Made by a program: the position numbers and the translations under genes. Shown piece after piece: positions 5,674 to 8,108 of a stretch of 8,108 bases of DNA (position 1 is the stretch's first letter; the number at the start of each line of letters is the position of its first letter). Where the stretch lies: assembly GCA_011524785.1 (NCBI GenBank), contig WTJQ01000624.1:1-8108 (forward strand), in the 5' to 3' direction. The DNA is from Planctomycetota bacterium (lineage in GTDB: Bacteria; Planctomycetota; UBA1135; GCA-002686595). The notes beneath the pieces were generated by a model. It saw only the letters and a list, made by a program, of their open reading frames with translations. It did no database searches and was not told where the DNA came from.

Positions 5674-7520
5674 GGCGCCCCTCGCGACCCTCCCCGCGCC
5701 TGGGGCAGCGAGAGGATCGCCATCGGCTGCTCGAGGACGATCCCCAGACCTGGTCGCGGGGCCCCCGCTGCCTGCGCATCGTCGTGCTGTCGCTCGTCTC
5801 CGCCCTGGGGCTGCTGGCGGGTTCTGCGTTCGCTGGATCTGCCACGGGGTGGGGACTCCAAGGCGTTGGGGGAGCAACCTCCGACCCCAGCGACGTCGAC
5901 GCCGACCTGCCACGCGAGATCGAGGAGCCGCTCGCCCCCGCGAAGGGCTGGCCCGAGCGCCCCAACATCCTCTGGATCACGGTCGAGGACATGTCTCCCT
6001 GGCTCGGCTGCTACGGGGATCCGGTCGCGCGTACGCCGCGCATCGACGCACTCGCCGCGGAGGGCGTGCGCTACACGAACGCCCACGCCACGACCCCGGT
6101 GTGCGCGCCGGCGCGGGCGGCGCTGATCACCGGCTGCTACGCCACGCGCATCGGCGCGATGCACATGCGCACCGGGAACCCGAGCAAGGCCAGCCTCGAC
6201 GCTGATCCGGACGCCTACGCCGGCGTCCCGAGCTACGAGGCGACGCCTCCCCCGGACGTGCGCTGCTTCCCGGAGCTGCTGCGCCGCGCCGGGTACTGGT
6301 GCACCAACCGCTCCAAGACCGACTACCAGTTCAAGGCCCCGGGGACCGTGTGGGACCAGAGCGGGGGCAAGGCCCACTGGCGCAACCGACCCGACCCGGA
6401 GCAGCCGTTCTTCGCGGTCTTCAACCTGGGCGTGACGCACGAGAGCGGCACCTTCGCCTCGCGCAAGGCCCAGCCTCGCGTCACGGACCCGGCCGCGGTC
6501 GAGGTGCCGCCGTACTACCCCGACACCGAGCGGGTGCGCGCCACCATCGCGAGGACCTACGACAACATCGCGGCCATGGATCGGCAGGTGGGGGAGCTGC
6601 TCGATCAGCTGGAGAAGGACGGCCTGACCGACTCCACGATCGTGTTCTGGTTCACCGACCACGGCGTGGGCCTCCCGCGCGGGAAGCGCTCGGTGTATGC
6701 CTCGGGGACCCACGTCCCGCTGATCGTGCGAGCCCCGGGCCTCGCGCCGACCGTGAGCGATCGGCTCCTGAGCTTCATCGACCTGGGGGCCACCACGCTG
6801 TCGCTGGCGGGCGTCGCGCCGCCGGATTGGATGGACGGTCGCGCCTTCCTGGGGACGTACGCCGCGCCGGCACCCTCCTTCGTGCACATCCACGCGGACC
6901 GCATGGACGCCGACCTGGACCGCACGCGGGCCGTCACCGACGGGCGCTACCGGTACGTCTGGAACGGCATGACCGATCGCCCGCGCCTCTACCCCGTGGC
7001 CTACGCCGAGGGCGTGCCGCTCATGGCCGACCTCCACGAGCTGGTCGCGCGTGGGGGCGACCGGCCCGAGCAGTGGCAGGTCGTGGACCGCACGAAGCCG
7101 CCGGTCGAGTTCTACGACCGGGCGACCGACCCGCACGAAGTGCGTGATCTGGCGCGGGACCCCGCGGCCCTGGAGCCCGATGCCCGGGCGCGCATGGAGG
7201 AGATGGCGGCCGAGCTGGAGCGCTGGCTCGAGCGCACCGGCGACCTGGGCCTGCTGCCGGAAGCGGCGATGGTGCGCCAGCGCCTGTGGCCGCCCGACGG
7301 TCGCCAGCCCGCGACCGCGTCCCCGACCGTGGAGCTCGACGACGGGGGGGCTCCCCGGCTCGCCTGCTCCACGCCCGGCGCCTCCCTCGGCTGGCGGCTC
7401 CCTGGCGAGCGCGGCTGGCGCGTCGTCGGGGATCTGCCCCGTGGGGCTCGGATCGAGGCCCTCGCCCACCGCATCGGCTACGCGTCCAGCGGGCCGGTCG
7501 AGCTGGTCGTCCCCGACTGA
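5670..7520 (+). CDS. Exported sulfatase, heparan-N-sulfatase-like, formylglycine type
   Basis: The enzyme hydrolyses sulfate from a sulfated carbohydrate. Planctomycetes are known for many such enzymes used on algal and animal polysaccharides. NILWITVEDMSPWLGCYGDP (about 99-118) is the first metal-binding segment (Glu106-Asp107). Cys145-Ala-Pro-Ala-Arg149 is the C-x-P-x-R motif whose cysteine becomes formylglycine. TDHG (Asp330, His331) and Lys339 complete the metal and sulfate site. The EDMSPWLGCYGD and GAMHMR style resembles N-sulfoglucosamine sulfohydrolase relatives, but the substrate is not provable. Residues about 545-616, with STPGASLGWRL, look like a small beta-sandwich domain. A signal peptide is seen as RIVVLSLVSALGLLAGSAFA followed by GSATG. 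The TTG at 5670 is the only start upstream of this segment; it overlaps the sigma stop by 4 bases and gives a 35-residue lead before the hydrophobic core. GTG 5784 is an alternative, but it would remove the positive charges. The family is firm; the start is uncertain. Confidence 0.94.
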   Translation: MRRPSRPSPRLGQREDRHRLLEDDPQTWSRGPRCLRIVVLSLVSALGLLAGSAFAGSATGWGLQGVGGATSDPSDVDADLPREIEEPLAPAKGWPERPNILWITVEDMSPWLGCYGDPVARTPRIDALAAEGVRYTNAHATTPVCAPARAALITGCYATRIGAMHMRTGNPSKASLDADPDAYAGVPSYEATPPPDVRCFPELLRRAGYWCTNRSKTDYQFKAPGTVWDQSGGKAHWRNRPDPEQPFFAVFNLGVTHESGTFASRKAQPRVTDPAAVEVPPYYPDTERVRATIARTYDNIAAMDRQVGELLDQLEKDGLTDSTIVFWFTDHGVGLPRGKRSVYASGTHVPLIVRAPGLAPTVSDRLLSFIDLGATTLSLAGVAPPDWMDGRAFLGTYAAPAPSFVHIHADRMDADLDRTRAVTDGRYRYVWNGMTDRPRLYPVAYAEGVPLMADLHELVARGGDRPEQWQVVDRTKPPVEFYDRATDPHEVRDLARDPAALEPDARARMEEMAAELERWLERTGDLGLLPEAAMVRQRLWPPDGRQPATASPTVELDDGGAPRLACSTPGASLGWRLPGERGWRVVGDLPRGARIEALAHRIGYASSGPVELVVPD

Positions 7521-7530
7521 GGGGGCCCTT

Positions 7531-7546
7531 GGGCGGCACCCCGCCT
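7531..7546 (+). terminator. Possible terminator hairpin after the sulfatase gene
   Basis: GGCGG (7532-7536) pairs with CCGCC (7541-7545) around the loop CACC, extended by a G-T pair, starting 11 bases after the sulfatase stop. It is followed by TCTCACACTCCT, which has only scattered T residues. Position and compactness fit a terminator; the missing T run weakens the call. Confidence 0.35.
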
Positions 7547-7649
7547 CTCACACTCCTGATCCGGCAGCCGGCCCGCCGCCACTCGCGCGCGTAGCCAACC
7601 ATGCCCGCGCGCAGTCGCTCGCGACCCGCCTGAATCACCCTGCGGGCCC

Positions 7650-7680
7650 TTGACGGACCGCGGCCCCCTGCCGCTAAGAT
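7650..7680 (+). promoter_or_regulatory. Housekeeping-type promoter of the tRNA-Val gene
   Basis: TTGACG (7650-7655) matches five of six bases of a -35 box, and TAAGAT (7675-7680) four of six of a -10 box, with a 19-base spacer, slightly longer than the usual 17. Transcription would start near 7687, a few bases before the mature tRNA at 7693. It is the best promoter in the window, placed where a stable RNA promoter should be. Confidence 0.55.
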
Positions 7681-7692
7681 CCGCGCCCCACC

Positions 7693-7769
<77 letters not shown>

Positions 7770-7773
7770 CCCC

Positions 7774-7787
7774 CGCCCGCGCGGGCG
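7774..7787 (+). terminator. Palindromic hairpin just after the tRNA
   Basis: CGCCCGCGCGGGCG is a perfect 14-base palindrome beginning 5 bases after the tRNA CCA. As RNA it can form a 5-base-pair stem with the loop GCGC. It may help end the tRNA transcript or mark the 3' end for processing. No T run follows, so the terminator role is a guess from position. Confidence 0.35.
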
Positions 7788-7801
7788 CCACGACGCGCCC
7801 C

Positions 7802-8017
7802 GGGCCGGTCGCACCGCGAGTGAGGTGCGCCAGACGAACGCTGCGAACCGAGTTCGCCACGCAGACGCTGCGAGCGGAGTTGGCCAAACAGACTATGTGA
7901 GCAGACTTCCCCAAGCGAACGCCGTGGACGCACTGCGTCGAGCGAACGCTGCCAGCGCACTCCGCTGATCGCACGCTGCGAGAGCACTTCGCCGAGTGAA
8001 CGCGCGTCGGCGCAGGC
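7802..8017 (+). repeat. 27-base tandem repeat, about seven to eight decayed copies
   Basis: Copies begin at 7829, 7856, 7883, 7910, 7937, 7964 and 7991 with no spacer, and a weak one at 7802. The consensus of the six best copies starts GCCAAGCGAACGCTGCGAG and ends with CG, G or C, then ACTTC. Within the unit, positions 7, 10, 11, 15, 23 and 25 do not vary among those six. Neighbouring copies agree at about 18-20 of 27, and the copy at 7964 matches the consensus of its neighbours at about 23 of 27. The unit is nine codons long and frames stay open through it on both strands, but the plus frame stops at 7966-7968 and no start or ribosome site supports a protein. Constant direct adjacency and strong decay exclude a CRISPR array. 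The whole stretch from 7770 to 8108 has no convincing gene. Confidence 0.7.
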
Positions 8018-8052
8018 GGCTGCGCGAGTGAGGCCCGCGTGGGCTTCGAGAA

Positions 8053-8073
8053 CCACCCTCGCGTTTCGGGTGG
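8053..8073 (+). other. Hairpin beyond the 27-base repeat array
   Basis: CCACCC (8053-8058) pairs with GGGTGG (8068-8073) around a 9-base loop TCGCGTTTC. It is followed shortly by the palindrome GGCATGCC (8078-8085). It could be a terminator for either strand or a protein site near the next gene, which lies outside the window. There is no T run. Confidence 0.25.
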
Positions 8074-8108
8074 CCCCGGCATGCCGAGCGCGTGCGCGGT
8101 GCGCACCG

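Noticed and set aside
5340..7469. Very long minus-strand open frame (709 codons) opposite the sigma and sulfatase genes
   Set aside because: It is the mirror of two certain genes in GC-rich DNA, where stop codons are rare in antisense frames. Its translation is Arg/Gly/His-rich with no domain.
7802..8017. CRISPR array
   Set aside because: The copies are directly joined without spacers, are strongly diverged, and no cas gene is near.

Overview
The window is very GC-rich bacterial DNA (roughly 70 percent or more by eye, with third codon positions almost all G or C). It reads as an ordinary chromosomal neighbourhood with unusual gaps between the genes. The gene content points to a planctomycete: a formylglycine-type sulfatase of the heparan-N-sulfatase-like kind behind a stand-alone ECF sigma factor, a chromosomal DUF669-type protein, and several starts without a Shine-Dalgarno sequence. 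This assignment is an inference from gene style; a ribosomal or marker gene would be needed to prove it. All recognised genes lie on the plus strand.

Layout. Positions 3-833 hold the C-terminal part of a membrane protein that looks like a family 39-type glycosyltransferase, cut by the window edge. A 281-base gap with two neat hairpins follows. Then come a small DUF669-like putative single-strand DNA-binding protein (1115-1576) and cytidine deaminase cdd (1787-2230). A gap ending in a 22-base tandem repeat runs into the start codon of ligA (2464-4686), the NAD-dependent DNA ligase. A 31-base tandem repeat starts at the ligA stop codon and leads into a gap before an ECF sigma factor (5005-5673). 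The sigma gene overlaps by 4 bases with a secreted sulfatase (5670-7520). A tRNA-Val(CAC) with its own promoter lies at 7693-7769. The last 340 bases hold no convincing gene, only a diverged 27-base tandem repeat (about 7802-8017) and a hairpin near the end.

Functional links. The sigma factor and sulfatase are almost certainly one transcription unit. This suggests a regulator co-expressed with an exported enzyme for sulfated glycans, with no anti-sigma gene visible. ligA and the DUF669 protein both concern DNA, and cdd supplies pyrimidine salvage, but these genes are separated by gaps of 200 bases or more and need not be one operon.

The least explained feature is that three of the gaps carry short, decayed tandem repeats of three different unit lengths (22, 31 and 27 bases). 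Two of them abut the two ends of ligA exactly. No CRISPR array, insertion sequence, phage module or new defence system is visible.
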